From positions 1 to 64,000 of the forward strand of contig RWJK01001815.1 of the NCBI GenBank assembly GCA_004335835.1: DNA of 64,000 bases, read 5' to 3'. The notes under the pieces were generated by a model. It had not been told where the DNA came from and did no database searches. It was given only the letters and a program-made list of their open reading frames with translations. A program made the translations under genes and the position numbers. This stretch comes from Scenedesmus sp. ARA3. Taxonomy: Eukaryota > Chlorophyta > Chlorophyceae > Sphaeropleales > Scenedesmaceae. This document shows positions 1-12,262 of this stretch, piece by piece. The number at the start of each line of letters is the position of its first letter. The first letter of the stretch is position 1.

Positions 1-2123
1 CATGTTATTTTGCAGCTGGTGTGTGGGTGGCTTCAGCTCCCACAGCTCAAACACCAGGTTGCTGATGTAGGGGGGCCAGCGCTGCAAGTCACAGCCCAGC
101 GCTGCGTGCAGAACAAGCAGGATTGTACGTTGTGTTTAGTTAGGGATAAGATATGTCATGTCAACAAACATTTGGGGCCCAGCGCTGCAGGTCACAGCCC
201 AGTGCTGCGTGAGGAAAACAAGTGCACAAGAACACGCGTTGCTTATGAGTTGTTTGGGACAGGGACGTTATCAAGGGATGCAGCACAAATGCCACGGAAC
301 TGGACTACCGCATGAAACAGCAGCTGCAACGGACAAACACATCCTGATGCACAACAGGACGCATGACGGGGAGCAAGCGAGTTTTGCAGTACGGCGCGTG
401 CATTCATGCCAAGTTCATACTCCCAACAAAGATCACGCGAACACCACCCTGCAGAAGCTTGCTGGCACGCAATAGCAAGCCTGGCAGTCTCTTCAGTCTT
501 GAAAGCACAACAAAGCACATGTCAAACATCCATACTAGATAATAAAATGGCTCACCTGTGAGCAGCGGCATGATGGTGGAGTCATGCCCACTGAACATCA
601 TCAGCTTGGCATGGCTGCTGCTGCTGCTGCTGCCAGCCTGGCCTGCTGCTGCTGCTGCTGCTGTCTCCATGTTTGCCAGCAGGATGTCCAGCAGCCGCCC
701 CATGCTCAGCCGCAGCACTGCGTGGCCGTGCTCATCAACGAGCGCGGGGCAGATGAACGCAGAAATCTCCTCTGTTGCCTGCAAGTGTTGGCACATACAG
801 CATTTTAGACATCTGCTCAGTCGCAGCACTGCGTGGCCGTGCTCATCAACGAGCGCAGGGCAGATGAAGGCGGAAATCTCCTCCGTGGCCTGCAAATAAT
901 GGCAGCATTGCATATTGCCAACATTATTTGCTCATCAACCAGGGCGACACATATGAATGCAGAAATCTCCTCCGCTGCCTGCAAGTGTTGGCACATACAG
1001 GATCAGTTGTCAAAGCAATACGTTGCATCTACTGGGTTGCCTGCATAGCAAGCAAGCGGGCGGATGAACGCAGAGATCTCCTCTGTTGCCTGCACACAAT
1101 GGCACGTGCAGCATAATGTTTGCCAGCAGGATGTCCAGCAGCCGCCCCATGCTCAGCCGCAGCACTGCATGGCCGTGCTCATCAACCAGGGCGGGGCAGA
1201 TGAACGCAGAAATCTCCTCCGTCGCCTGCAGGACACATGCAGCAATGAACGTTGCAGATGAGCATGATATCATGTTTGTTGCCCGCATGGCTATGGTTAT
1301 CCACCAGGGACGGGCAGATGAACGCAGTAAAGTTCTCCGTTGCCTGCAAACAACAGCACATGCAGCATTGCGCATGGCAGGTGAGAGCTGACATGTCCAG
1401 CAGCCGCCCCATGCTCAGCCGCAGCACTGCGTGGCCGTGCTCTTCAACCAGTGCCGGACAGATAAAAGCAGAGATCTCCTCAGTCGCCTGCAAGTGTTGG
1501 CACATACAGCATTTTAGACATCTGCTCAGCCGCAGCACTGCGTGGCCGTGCTCATCAACGAGCACAGGGCAGATGAAGGCGGAAATCTCCTCCGTGGCCT
1601 GCAAGTGTTGGCACATACAGCATTTTAGACCTCTGCTCAGTCGCAGCACTGCGTGCCCGTGGCTGTCCACCAGACACGGGCAGACGGAGGCAGATATCTT
1701 CTCAGTCACCTGCAGGACACATGCAGCAGCGCAAATTGCAGAACCGCCAGCACGCACCGCACACACAAAGAGACGACAACTCGTGGAACTGCACAAGCAT
1801 GAATTCACAGAACCAGCATCCAGGAAACAGCCATGCACAAACAACAACTAGATTCACAGTGAGTGTGTTGTTGTGCTCACCAGCCTGTCCACTGCCTCCT
1901 TCATCTCCTCGGTCAGGCCGTGAGGCAGCGCCTTGCCGTGGGCGGCCAGTGAGGTGAAGGCGTCATGCACGTCACTCATCATCCACCTGCAGGTAGCAGA
2001 ACAAGCCAGAGGCAGAAACAATCAAATGCCTCTCTCTTCATAGCCCTGCATGCTGTTGGTTGTCCACACCGTGCAAGTGCATGCACCCAACACATATCCC
2101 TAGTCACGTGTGGGAAATCTACA

Positions 2124-2165
<42 letters not shown>

Positions 2166-4410
2166 CTCTCTGCAGCCATTCAAAAAGGCACGCTGCCCCC
2201 GTGCACCTGAAAGGATAGTGCTGTCTCCTTACCTCTTATCCCATGCTCCCTCTGGCAGGTTGAGCAGCTGTGTGAGCTGCTGCTGCAGCTGCATGATGCC
2301 CTGCGCTCTGCTGGGGCTCTCCCAGCTCGCTGCAGCAGCACAGTGCAGCACAGTGCAGCACAATGAAGTACAGCAGGCAGATATGTTGCATTCAGATTCA
2401 CGTCTGGCACGCTGTGGGTGACTTGCACTTGCAGCCCTGCTGGGCTCCCCCAGCTTGCTGCAGCAGCACATAAACCAGACATCGCAGATGCTAGCAACAC
2501 ATTGGGCAGCGCTGCCTACCCAGCACCCTACACCTCCTTAGTACTGCTGCTCAGTTGTAGTCCAGGCAAACCTGCCCTACCCCAGTTTGGAACTCAATTA
2601 TTGCTGTTTTAGCAGTCACTGCCTGCTCAACTCACCTTTGAGCATTGCCTCTGAGTCCTGCGTCAGCACCTTGAGGTTTGGGCAGCCCTACCCGCCCAAC
2701 ACACAAACAAAAATACTGCTGTCTGTGCTGTTGTTTGTGTGTGCTAGCTGCTTGATCCACTCACCTGTCAGCATCGCCTCTGATGCCTGCGTCAGCACCT
2801 TGAGGTGGGGGCAGCGCTGGCCTGCCCAACACCCTGAACCAATGTATGTGCTGTGAACTGTTGGTACACACTGCAATTCTCACTCACCCTTGAGAATTGC
2901 CTGTGAGGCTTGCATTAGCACCTTGAGGTGGGGGCAGCGCTGCCCTACCCAACACCCCAAACCCTTCTTTCTCTGTACCGCAATTCATACCTAGACTGTA
3001 CTAGCGCTGCCACTCACCCTTGAGCATGGATTTTGAGGTTTGCATCAGCACCTTGAGGGCAGCAGCTCTACCCACCCAACACATAAACAAAACACCATTG
3101 TCTGTGCTGTTGTTTGCGTGTACTAGCTGCTTGATTCGACTCACCTTTGATCATCGCTTCCGAGGCCTGCATGAGAACCTTGAGGTGTGGGCAGCGCTGG
3201 CCTGCCCAACACCCTGAACCAATGTATGTGCTGTGCACTGTTTGTACGCACTGCAATTCTCACTCACCCTTGAGCATTGCCTGTGAGGCTTGCATTAGCA
3301 CCTTGAGTTGGGGGCAGCGCTGGCCCACCCAGCGTTTTAAACCTACTTTCTCTGTACCCAAACGTACATTTGCTCTGTACTGATCGTGCTACTCACCCTT
3401 GAGCATGGCTTCTGAGGCTTGCATGAGCACTTTGAGGTGGGGGCAGCGCTTGGTGTCTGCATACAGAATCTCATCTAGGTCACCCGAGGTGGTCACGGGG
3501 ATGGGCTGCGTGACGCCTGTGCATTGTGAGCGGCAGAAACAAAGATGTTTGAGTGAGATGTACACACATGGTCTCATCTAGGTCGGCTGAGGTGGTCACG
3601 GGAATGGGCTGCGTGACGCCTGCACATTGTGAGCGGCAGAAACAATGATGTTTGAGCGAGATGTGCACACATGGTCTCATCTAGGTCGGCTGAGGTGGTC
3701 ACGGGAATGGGCTGCGTGACGCCTGCACATTGTGTGCAGCCCGAAAAAAAAGCACGAGTCAGTGGGATGCGCATACAAAATCTCACCCTGCTCACCAGAG
3801 GTAGCCACGTGATGTACCGGCTGACGCCTGCGCCCATGCCAAACGCCTAATGCGCAAGCGTCTACTGCTGAAGCATCTACTAGCTGTGGATGCTGCTGCA
3901 TTGTAGTATTGTTCTACTGGTCACTGGGATGGCGGTTGTAGATTGTTCAGTATGCTATGCTGCACTAGCACCCCTGCAGCTGTCGCAATGCCTCCCTGTT
4001 GCACTCCCTCATGCACACCTGGGTACAATCCTGTCAGCACGCCCGCCAGGGTGGCACGCGTGCGGCTGAAGTTGGTGGTACGTGCAGCCACCACGCCTGG
4101 TGCAACAGCAGCAGCACAAAAAGCAATAAGAAAGCACAGCAAGGCGCCGCAGCACGTCACCAGCAGTCAGAAGCAAGCACAAGCAAGAGGCATCATGCCG
4201 GGCGTTGAACAACAGCTGCAACAGCAGCATATCTTGCAAGCACCAGTGCATACCATTGAAGCATAGTCAAACCTGGTCAAAGTTGATCAAACACAGTCAA
4301 ACATGGTCAAACATGGTCAACGGCTCACCTGGCTTGAGGCTGGCAGGCAGGAAGCCGTAGGTGTCTATGTACTGCTGCCGCAGCCAGTAGCCCAACTCCA
4401 GCGCCTGGTT

Positions 4411-4444
<34 letters not shown>

Positions 4445-6269
4445 GCACAGCGAGTGATTTGCCTGAGTGCAATGCACGCATACAGCACAGCAGCATAGCA
4501 GCAGATGCAGGAACACCGCATGTGTCTGCCCAGACGAGCATTGCACACAGCTAGCCGTCCCCAAGCCGGCTGCGGTAGACTTGCCGCCAGCATAACATAA
4601 CACACAGAGCCCACACAGATTTTGAGCAATAACACCAATTGACTCCCCTGCGGCGCATTGTGCTACTGCCTCAGGCATGGTAGAACAGCATCAAACATAT
4701 GCACGCCACAGCACGTGCTGGTGCATCTGTTGCCTCTTCAACTGGCTGTACTTCATTGTGCAAACTCATCACATGTGGCCACTGCCGAAGCACGCCCAGA
4801 CGCAGCTCAGACGCAAGGAAGCACATGCAAGTACATGTTGAAAATATACATGCTACCACATGCAAGTACATGCAGGTGCATGCGAATACACGCAATGCAG
4901 CTACATGGTGAGTGCCCACTGCGTAGCTGTTCATGTCCCTCAGCCCCTGCAGGTCCCACCTGCAGCCCAGCATTAGCAATTCCAGCAGCAGCACAGAACC
5001 AACATAACACATACACATGCATGAAAATTGCCCACTGCGAAGCTGTTCATGTCCCTCAACCCTACCTGCAGCTGGCCCAGCTTTGTGAGCTCTCCTTTGC
5101 TGGTGCCACCAGCAAGCTTGGTGGAGACCTGCAGCAGCAGCAGCAGCAACAGGGGCTCAAGCTACCAGCAACTAATAGCAGCAGGGGCTGGTGGGGTTAA
5201 CAGCATACGGCTGCAGCAGCCCTTGCGGCACATGCGCTGCAGCACTGCCTGCCTCATGATCTGCACGCCTTAATGCTGCTGCTGCTGTTGCTGCTGCTGC
5301 TGCCAGTATCTCTCAGGTGTTTGCATGCTATCACTTGTAGTGCAAGTGATATCACAATGCAAGAGGCGCTCACCTGCTTTTGATCGTGCTCGTTTGGTCC
5401 TGCCGGGCCGCCATTGACGTCAAAGAGCTGCAGGGGCACCGCCTGTGCAGGAAAACAAACAGGAAGCAAAGCCCACAGTGTGGTTGGCACAAGCAATGAA
5501 TTTGCTTGCTGTAACACGGTGCCGGCGGTGTTGCTGCTGCATCATGGCAATAGCCAGGCTTCCCACAGCAGCTGTTGCTGCTGTTCAAGCGCAGCACTGT
5601 GTTTGCTGCAGGCTGCCCTGACACCTGCTGCCATGTTCATGCTGCATGCATATGTCTTGTGGGCTTATTTGCTGCAGCAGGTGCAGGCGCATGCTGATTC
5701 CGCTGATGGGATAGCCAGCTTCTGTTGCAGCGCCTGTGCAACACGCCAGCACATGGCAGTGCCCAGCAAGCACCTGCTGCACTTGCCTTGTATGCTGGGC
5801 CACCAACATTCCACTCCTGGCCCTCCCACAGATATGATGCATCTGTAAGAGGTGTCCTAGCCCCGTGCCTGCAAGCCAGCATGCATGCAATGCTTTTTTT
5901 TCAGTGCAGGCCGGTGCTGTACTGCTGCTGCAGTGCAAAGTTGCGGCACGAACGCGGGGATTCACGTCGATCGCAGCAGAAAAACACTCAGAGCTGTCAA
6001 ACGTATTACCTGAAAACTACTTGCACTAGACGTAGCTGTGCGTTGCGTCGATCCAGCTTGATTTGGCCGCTCAGGCTCTGCTGCGAAGCAGGAGCCTGAG
6101 ACCCTTCTGCTGTTGCATGCCCACGAGCGCCTACTGTTGCTGCAGAGAACGCGGCAGCCGCGCCAATCATAAGACGCCTCTGCATTGCGCTGCTGCCGAG
6201 TGCGTGCGTGGCAGATCCAGGGACACTTTTGCTGTGATGCTGCGTGATTCCTTTGGATGAGAATAGCAT
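1..6269 (-). CDS. Histidine acid phosphatase, lysophosphatidic acid phosphatase type 6 (ACP6)-like; C-terminus beyond the window
   Basis: Branch-2 histidine phosphatase; relatives dephosphorylate lysophosphatidic acid, in animals in mitochondria. Phase-consistent exons: 6269-6010, 5868-5787, 5442-5374, 5128-5066, 4404-4329, 4096-4019, 3516-3397, 2329-2233, 1986-1881, 778-556, 101-<1. The first exon encodes a basic, Ala-rich presequence (MQRRLMIGAAAAF), probably a transit peptide or anchor. The catalytic RHGARTP lies at residues 87-93, split across intron 1 and preceded by VQVVF, close to ACP6. GTSKGELTKLGQLQ, LGYWLRQQYIDTYGFLP and RTTNFSRTRATLAGVL follow in family order; the proton donor FSGHDSTIMPLL (HD about 382-383) and WPPYISNLVFELWE close the fold. 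Intron 2 has a GC donor (AAG|GCAAGT). Exons 4, 7, 10 and 11 are flanked by intronic half-exon arrays. Start 6269 is the first ATG in the open frame; the annotated substrate is inference from similarity. Confidence 0.88.
160..215 (-). repeat. Decayed acceptor-half copy of phosphatase exon 11
   Basis: One diverged copy of the start of the WPPY exon (the part reading ALGCDLQRW) with its CAG acceptor, placed upstream of the intact exon that starts at 101. It is not needed for the reading frame. Confidence 0.6.
790..1730 (-). repeat. Array of about eight acceptor-half copies of phosphatase exon 10
   Basis: Intact exon 10 is 778-556. Upstream of it about eight partial copies, spaced roughly 85-170 bp apart, carry a CTGCAG-type acceptor followed by a stretch reading TEEISAFICPALVDEHGHAV or a close variant (near 893, 985, 1095, 1230, 1350, 1492, 1604, 1714). 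None carries the MGRLLDILLAN-to-HD part of the exon except a short MGRLLD piece in some. Copies differ by point changes, so they are old enough to have diverged and are not an assembly echo. Confidence 0.9.
2124..2163. repeat. (CTG)n tract in a phosphatase intron
   Basis: About 12 uninterrupted CTG units in the intron between exons 8 (2329-2233) and 9 (1986-1881). Confidence 0.9.
2630..3335 (-). repeat. Array of six donor-half copies of phosphatase exon 7
   Basis: Intact exon 7 ends at 3397 with LKVLMQASEAMLKG and an AAGG|GTGAGT donor. Downstream of it, six further copies of this exon end plus donor recur with a period of about 124-130 bp, ending near 3270, 3146, 3017, 2888, 2764 and 2636. 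Each keeps the (A)AG|GTGAG-like donor; exon parts differ in a few positions. They fall in the intron before exon 8. Confidence 0.92.
3570..3840 (-). repeat. Array of three acceptor-half copies of phosphatase exon 7
   Basis: Intact exon 7 starts at 3516 (GVTQPIPVTTSGDLDE). Upstream are two good copies (acceptors near 3620 and 3722, period about 101 bp) and one decayed copy near 3832. With the donor-half array this makes one exon expanded on both sides. Confidence 0.9.
4900..4985 (-). repeat. Donor-half copy of phosphatase exon 4
   Basis: The stretch from the exon 4 donor into the intron at about 5071-5030 (CTGCAG|GTAGGG, then GAGGGACATGAACAGCT) recurs once downstream at about 4975-4915 with small changes. 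Confidence 0.75.
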
Positions 6270-7094
6270 CTCAGCGCTGCTTTCTACATCCACAATGTAC
6301 AGCTCTCTGTAAGCTCTCAGCCATATTCATCAGCACCACTTGAACAGCAGGTGTGCTGCTGAGCAAGCTTGACACTAACACTGTCACACGTGTGACGATG
6401 ACGGTTGATGATGCAACTGCTGTGTACAAGTCTTCTTCTACCTCAGCTGTAAACTCTTTAGTGCTTTCGATATCTGAACCAGTGCGAATTGATTTCTCTT
6501 TGGATGAGCTGGTAGATGACTTGCACCCAGCAGAGTGGAGCTGCTTCCGGAGTTGTGGATCCACAACAAACAACTGTTGTTTGTTGCTAGGTCGAGGGGG
6601 AGCAAAACAACTGAATCAGCTATGTAACGGCAGCTGTCACGCCATGACGGCACCCGCGTACGTGCCAGGCAACCGATCATCTCCTTACCCAAGTGATTGA
6701 TTGGTGCATCCCATGATACCGCTGACGATGTGTGGCATATGATGTCAAACAAGTTGACATCTGGCTAACCATCGTGGTTTAGCTGGCTGCTAGCTAACAG
6801 GTGTTGGCAACAGCCATACTAGTGCCACTAGCGCGCATTACGCGCGGCACATGCGTTGCAATCAACGTTGCATGTGTGTGCAGTGCTGCCATAGGCGGTC
6901 GCAGCCTGAGGCCGCGCACCCTCTAGGACAGGTATTGCGGGCCCAATACCTGCTACGCACATCCAAAACTACCCTGTCTCAAACAAAGCAGCCCTCATGC
7001 ACAAACCTCAATCCAGACGGAGCAACCGTGTGATCATTTGTAATGCATCAAATGCCTTTCAGAAGCTTTGCGCTGACGCGCCACCAAAGTTCGA
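6270..7094. other. Intergenic spacer between the LRR gene and the phosphatase gene
   Basis: No recognisable gene. A 100-codon open frame on the minus strand (6573-6271) has Ser/Thr-rich and hydrophobic stretches but no known motif and no obvious splice link to the phosphatase start; it is more likely chance or 5' leader. The spacer should hold the phosphatase promoter and the LRR gene 3' UTR. Confidence 0.4.
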
Positions 7095-10000
7095 TCACGG
7101 CTGACACACTCCACTAACGCGCGTGTTGGCAAGAGCTGCACACCGAACCCCGGAGCATGCTTCTCCAGCCGAGCATGCACATGTGCTGTTGGGCCAGGCG
7201 GACCAACTGTCGCAAAGTTGTGTGTCATGCTGCAATGCCATGCCATTTATGTAAAGCGGTTCGTCAGCTTGGCTGCAGTCAAAACGCAGCAATATGTCAC
7301 CGTAGCTGAAAGCATACGCAAGCCTATCAAGCTGGCCCTCTTTGAAGCAAGAGTAGCACAATGGGCGGCGCCGCAGTAGCGAGAGTGTGCTGCAATACAC
7401 TTGTGATATTTGCAGACTCATGTCGCAGCTCTCTTGATTCGCCGCGTTGTTGCTCGTCGCTTGTGGCAGGCAGCCCTCCAAGTCGGGGTTGTCATGTATG
7501 GCAAGCGCGTGCCCTTCAATGAGGAGGTGGCTCAACCAACTCGAGGGTAGCGTGCCATGAAGGGAGCAGTTGTTCAGGTACACTTGGCGGATGGTGCCAT
7601 GCATCTCATACTCACGCCCGTCACCGAGCTCCTTAAAGGGGTATGTGCCCAGGAAAGTTGGTGGAATAGTAGTGTTGAGAGGATTGGAGCCAAGGTCGAG
7701 CGCAACCAACCTACTCCAGTTGCTGTAGATGGCTGGCAACGGGCCATGCAAGTTGTTGTGCTCCAGGTACAGTCCATGCAGGGACTCCCAACGATGCCAT
7801 CGCTCAGGGCATGAGCCACTCAGCATGTTGTGGCTCAAGTCAACCACGCCACTAAACCAATGCATGAGATTGGGGGGTAGCGTACCGCTGAGGTTGTTGT
7901 GAACTGCAATTAAATACCCATGACGGCTTGTGCCCGCCTTCCGTACACTGGCACTGATGCTGCCACTGAGTTCGTTGAACGAGAGGTCAACAGACAACCG
8001 GAAGGTCCCGTTGGCCCCTTCTGTTGAAGCTAGCGGTGGGAGCGAGCCCGATATCTTGTTGTGCGACGCCACAACCATCAGAAAATCTTGGTTGCTATAC
8101 CAAGGTCGTGGTTTGTCGATGGGCATGTTGTGCCACCACACATCCGGCAGCGCTGTTAAGGAGTTGTAGCTCAGGTCAACCCGGTTCAGGCGCTTCAACA
8201 TCATGACATTTGGCATTTTGCCTGACACCCGGTTGTGTGGCATCTGCAAGTAACTAAGACCTGGAAAGCTGTCTGGCCCAATGATCAGCGTGTCAAGCAT
8301 GTTGTGGTCAAGCGCGAAAAACCGAAGGTCCTTGAGGGTTGCGCCAAATGAAAGCGGCACGCTGCCGGTCATCATGTTGTGACTGAGATCAAGTTCTTGC
8401 AAGTGAGGAAACGTCCCATCTTGCAAGTCAGGCAAGTGCGCGCCCAACGTGTTGTTGCACACAACTAGCCGACGCAACCCCTTAAACTGCCCAATCGGTG
8501 GTGTAGGCAGAGTTGTTAACTTGTTGTGAGCCAAATCAAGTGACCACAGACGAGGCATTTTGGCGAAGATGTGTAATGGTACCGTGCCCTGCAATCCAAG
8601 GTTAGAAAGCCTCACGCTGCGCACTTGGGTGAAGTTTGTCCATGTGTCTGGTACATATGGACTCGCAAGTTGGCATGACGCGTTGGATACTGCGCCTGAG
8701 CACCCCGGGTCATTGCGCTGCAGTGCTGAGTAACCAAACTCCATGGAAATGGACACCAAATGGTGGCCAAGTGCACCCCAAGCACTCGGCAACCTACCCT
8801 TCAATGGAATGTCGAACGAGAGGGTGATGGCGATTCCTTGACTGCTGTTGGTGTGACCGTCGCAGTCCACGCCTCTCCACATCTTAAAATACGGCACAGC
8901 CCCTGTGCACAGGTCCGCTTGCGGGAGCCAATCGTCAAAGGTCCCCTCACCTGGGTCAGCCCCAAGCTCCTTGATACCACGCAACAAAGCATCCTTGATG
9001 TAAGCATCGGTGACTGGGACACGGCAGTCCTTCAAGCTTGTGGATGCATTGCCAAGTGTCGTCCAAGTTCCTGGGCATGAAGTACACGGCTTCGGCAACA
9101 TTGACCCACCTGTAGCAGTTGCGACACACAAGTGACACATGCACACACGACACAAGATGCGGGTGCAGGCAGCAGCACCATTGATACTACTGTTGGTAGT
9201 AGCAGCAGCTATAGCCTGCATTGATGACTCGAATCTGGAGCATAGTGCACGCGCATAATGGCAGTGTGTATCATTTTCTTTGTGGCCGACAAGTGTCAAA
9301 TCCATTTTTACTGCAACTCTGGCTGGCGTTAGTTCATATGACTCACAGCAACTGCTCTGCTGGTTCTCATACAAACTTCATGTTCAGCAACGCTGTCATG
9401 CGCACCGTAAGTGTGGAGGCGGGCCGCAATAGCATATTGTTAACGTCCACCTTCACGGCACGCACCTGAATATGTGCCTTGCAAGCACGGCCCACACACA
9501 CAACCCGGGCTGTCCACCCTGCTCCCGTAGCCAGGTGCGCAACCTGTACATGCATCTGCAGATGTTGCCCCAGCGTTTGCTGTTGTGTAGTTTGGGTGGC
9601 ACTTCTTGCAGCTGGCGGATCCGCCAGCACTGTAACTGCCTTTGGCACACATTGCACATCCCAGTGGCACGCCTGCATAGTACTGCCCAGGGGAGCAAGC
9701 GCCGGCAGCATGCACTGCACCGCTCTTGCTAGGCGCGGATGTGCCGTCTCCAGCCTTGCTGGCGGATGACGGATGTGCGCCTACACCTTCGCCCGGTTGG
9801 GTAACGCCCACATAATCACCGCTTGCTGCTGGAGGTTGCTGTTTTTCCGAGCATGCGGTGATGTTGGTGAAGCTGGTGCCAATGGGTGTAGTCAAACCTG
9901 TCGGGCAGGGTGTGCATGGCAGTGGTGTAGGCCCACCAGCTGCACAACACAAAACGATCAGGATGCAACAGCATGGTCAACAACGGCCATGGAGCCAAGT

Positions 10001-11374
10001 CGACATTGACTCCATGTTAGTCGTGTAACAATTGTTGTGTTTCTTTGCTATCATCAGTAGCGCAAGCCAGGCGGCCACTATTGCAAGCACTGATGTTGGA
10101 GACGGCGAGGCGTTGTCACTTAATCGGAAACCTGTTTGTGCTAGCAGCAATGCTAAAAGCGCTGACCATCAATGACTGTATGAGAACGAATCAAGACACC
10201 CCCCGGGTCCTGAAGACTACGGTGAACTGTACCATTTTCAGGATACAGTGTTTGCGGGCACAAGCTTTTGATCTGAAAGCCTATCCAAAGACTTGCCTGA
10301 GTAGGTGCCAGTGGGGCAGGGTAGGCAGACACATGACGGCACTCCACCGTCTTGATCGTGGCGCCCATAGCCAGGCATGCACACGCTGCATGCCTCCCTT
10401 GATGCACTGGCAATGGATGCAGTGGTGTAGCCATCAGCGTTGCACTTGCAGCATGGGCCACAATCGTAATACCCAAAGTAGTACCAAAACGTTGCCCCTA
10501 CTGCGACCTCGTACAATTCACCCCAATCTGTGTCACCATTTTTGAAGGACCCTTTCTCGCACTCTTGGCACCAGCACCCACAAGAGTCAATCCATCCCTG
10601 ATTAAAGTAGCGTCCGGCGCCACAGCGCTTGAGTATGCACCTACAGGGATCTTCCTGTGCAGGCAACGCCTGCAAAGATTGTGATGCATTGGTATCAGAC
10701 GGACAAGAGGTCAGTTACGGCGCGGGCGTGCCTTGTTGAGAGCAGTTTGGATTTTGCTGTAACGTTCTTGAAATCAAGAGAAAGTGATTACTCGGAATTT
10801 TCAGCACAAGCGCGAGTGAGCACACAACAGTATTGCTTCCCTCAACAACAGGCCGGCAGCAAGGCACACATCAATCAACAGAAGCATGAACCCTGCCGCG
10901 CATGCTGCACAAGGCGCAAAGATTACACATACAACATACTGCGCATGATACACACACAAAATTAGCAATGCTAGCATTGCTGGCACATTCAACACAGGCA
11001 CAGCCGACAAGCGCACGCTCATATTGTGCATGTGCAGCCACTGCATTTGCATGCAGCCTACATACGTTGAGTGTGCTGCCACGCGCCTTGGGCGCTGCTT
11101 GGCTGCTCCAAGAGCCTGAGCTTAGGCCTGCACCTAGGCCTGATGGGAGCCCAGCACGCGCATCTTTGTGGGCGATGCTGCTGCTGTAGATGGAGGAAGG
11201 GAGGTCGTGCCAGTTTGATAACCTGGTGGGCATTGCTGCCTGTGCTGGTTTTTCACCTGCTGCTGCTGCTGCTGCTGGTGCTGCTGCTGCTGCTGTTGCT
11301 GACGCTGCAACTCCCCACAGCAACCACAGCGCCCCCGCGAGGGCCAGATGACGTCCTCTATACAAGTCCCTCAT
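7095..11374 (-). CDS. Secreted cysteine-rich (GCC2/GCC3-like) and leucine-rich-repeat protein
   Basis: Four exons sum to 1057 in-frame codons including stop: 11374-11066, 10669-10297, 9939-9466, 9109-7095. Residues 1-27 form a signal peptide (basic start, LALAGALWLLWGVAASA), followed by poly-Ala. Exons 2 and 3 encode Cys-rich modules of the ephrin-receptor-like GCC2/GCC3 type, e.g. CVCLPCPTGTYS and CVCGPCLQGTYSG, with introns in phase 1 after TYS(G). Exon 4 carries roughly ten or more plant-type LRRs (LSGSLPP, LDLGSNPLNTTIPP) and a Cys-rich C-terminus ending VSGVCQP. I see no transmembrane segment, so it is probably extracellular or wall-attached; the ligand is unknown. Intron 2 has a GC donor (CAG|GCAAGT). 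Duplicated copies of its 5' end and body lie at 15600-18920. Confidence 0.85.
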
Positions 11375-11830
11375 CGCTCAGAAGGTGTCAATCGGCCAAT
11401 GGGCAGCGGAGCACCTCTGTTCTGCACGGCAAAACAGAGCCTCTTCGACGCTTATTCGAAGCCCTGTAGGCCAGAAGCTGCTGTAAACTTGAGCTGGAAC
11501 TTTGATAATGATTTCAGAAGTTTGTGTGACTTGATGTACCCGATGCTGCCCCACTGGAAAGTTCTCGGACCACTTTGAATCCGAGGGAAGAGCATGCACA
11601 GCAGGGCCTGAAGCTGCTGCAAGGCAAAGTGAAAAAGTGAACGGTGTGTCAAACACTTCGATGAGATGCTTTTGGTGGGCTCGGACGTGTGGCCCGCAAC
11701 ACCTGTTGAGGGGCTAACTAACGCAATTATGGGGGGCGTAATTAGGGGGCGTAAGCATGTGTCGACGTCAGCAGCAGCACGTGCATTCAATTGCAGGGCC
11801 TTTTAACTGACATGCCTAATGCGTTTGCGA
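11375..11830 (-). promoter_or_regulatory. Upstream region of the LRR gene, copy A of a triplicated promoter
   Basis: Shares ordered blocks with 15869-16320 and 18516-18920: a CTCGGACG motif, repeated GGCGTAAT elements, then GACGTCAGCAGCAGCACGTG at 11764-11783, about 390 bp upstream of the ATG. The block combines a CRE-like GACGTCA core (bZIP-type) and a CACGTG G-box core. Conservation among copies suggests, but does not prove, regulatory function. Confidence 0.5.
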
Positions 11831-11859
11831 AAAAGTACAAATTAAAGCAGAGTATTGTC

Positions 11860-12180
11860 CTCACTGAGGATCATGAGTCAGGCAGCTCCAGGCCCAGCAG
11901 CTGTTACAAGTTACAAGTCATACGCGTCCAACTCTGAGAGGCAGGCAAGCCTGCTTGAGCCTAGCCCAGCAGCTGCATGCAGCTGCGCAGCTGCGCAGTG
12001 CTGCCACAAAATCGTGATCATATCATGCAGTGCAAGGGAGCCACATAGCGCATGCCTGTGCCTGTCAACGGGTGACGCAGCTGCGCAGCCCAACACAGCA
12101 GCGGCAACGGCAGCAGCAACAGCACTGATGGTCAATCTCACATCCATTTCGCAATAAACAGCATCAACCATGGGGATATC
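11860..12180 (-). pseudogene. Decayed copy of the pseudouridine synthase last exon
   Basis: Matches 19240-19400, the terminal exon of the downstream RluA-type gene and its upstream intron: shared CAGGCAGCTCCAGGCCCAGC near 11880, then the region equivalent to [11 protein letters not shown], then CAGCTGCGCA and CAGCGGCAACGGCAG-like blocks. Insertions and substitutions destroy the frame. It shows that the LRR duplication unit included the tail of the neighbouring gene. Confidence 0.75.
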
Positions 12181-12262
12181 ATCCTGTACTGCCCGTTGAA
12201 ATGCCTGAAAGCGAGCAGCAGGACAATCCCGTTAGAATTGGGTTTTGGGCTCCTATTCTAGG

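Noticed and set aside
6271..6573. Separate 100-codon gene upstream of the phosphatase
   Set aside because: No motif, no clear start context, and overlap with the likely 5' leader of the phosphatase.
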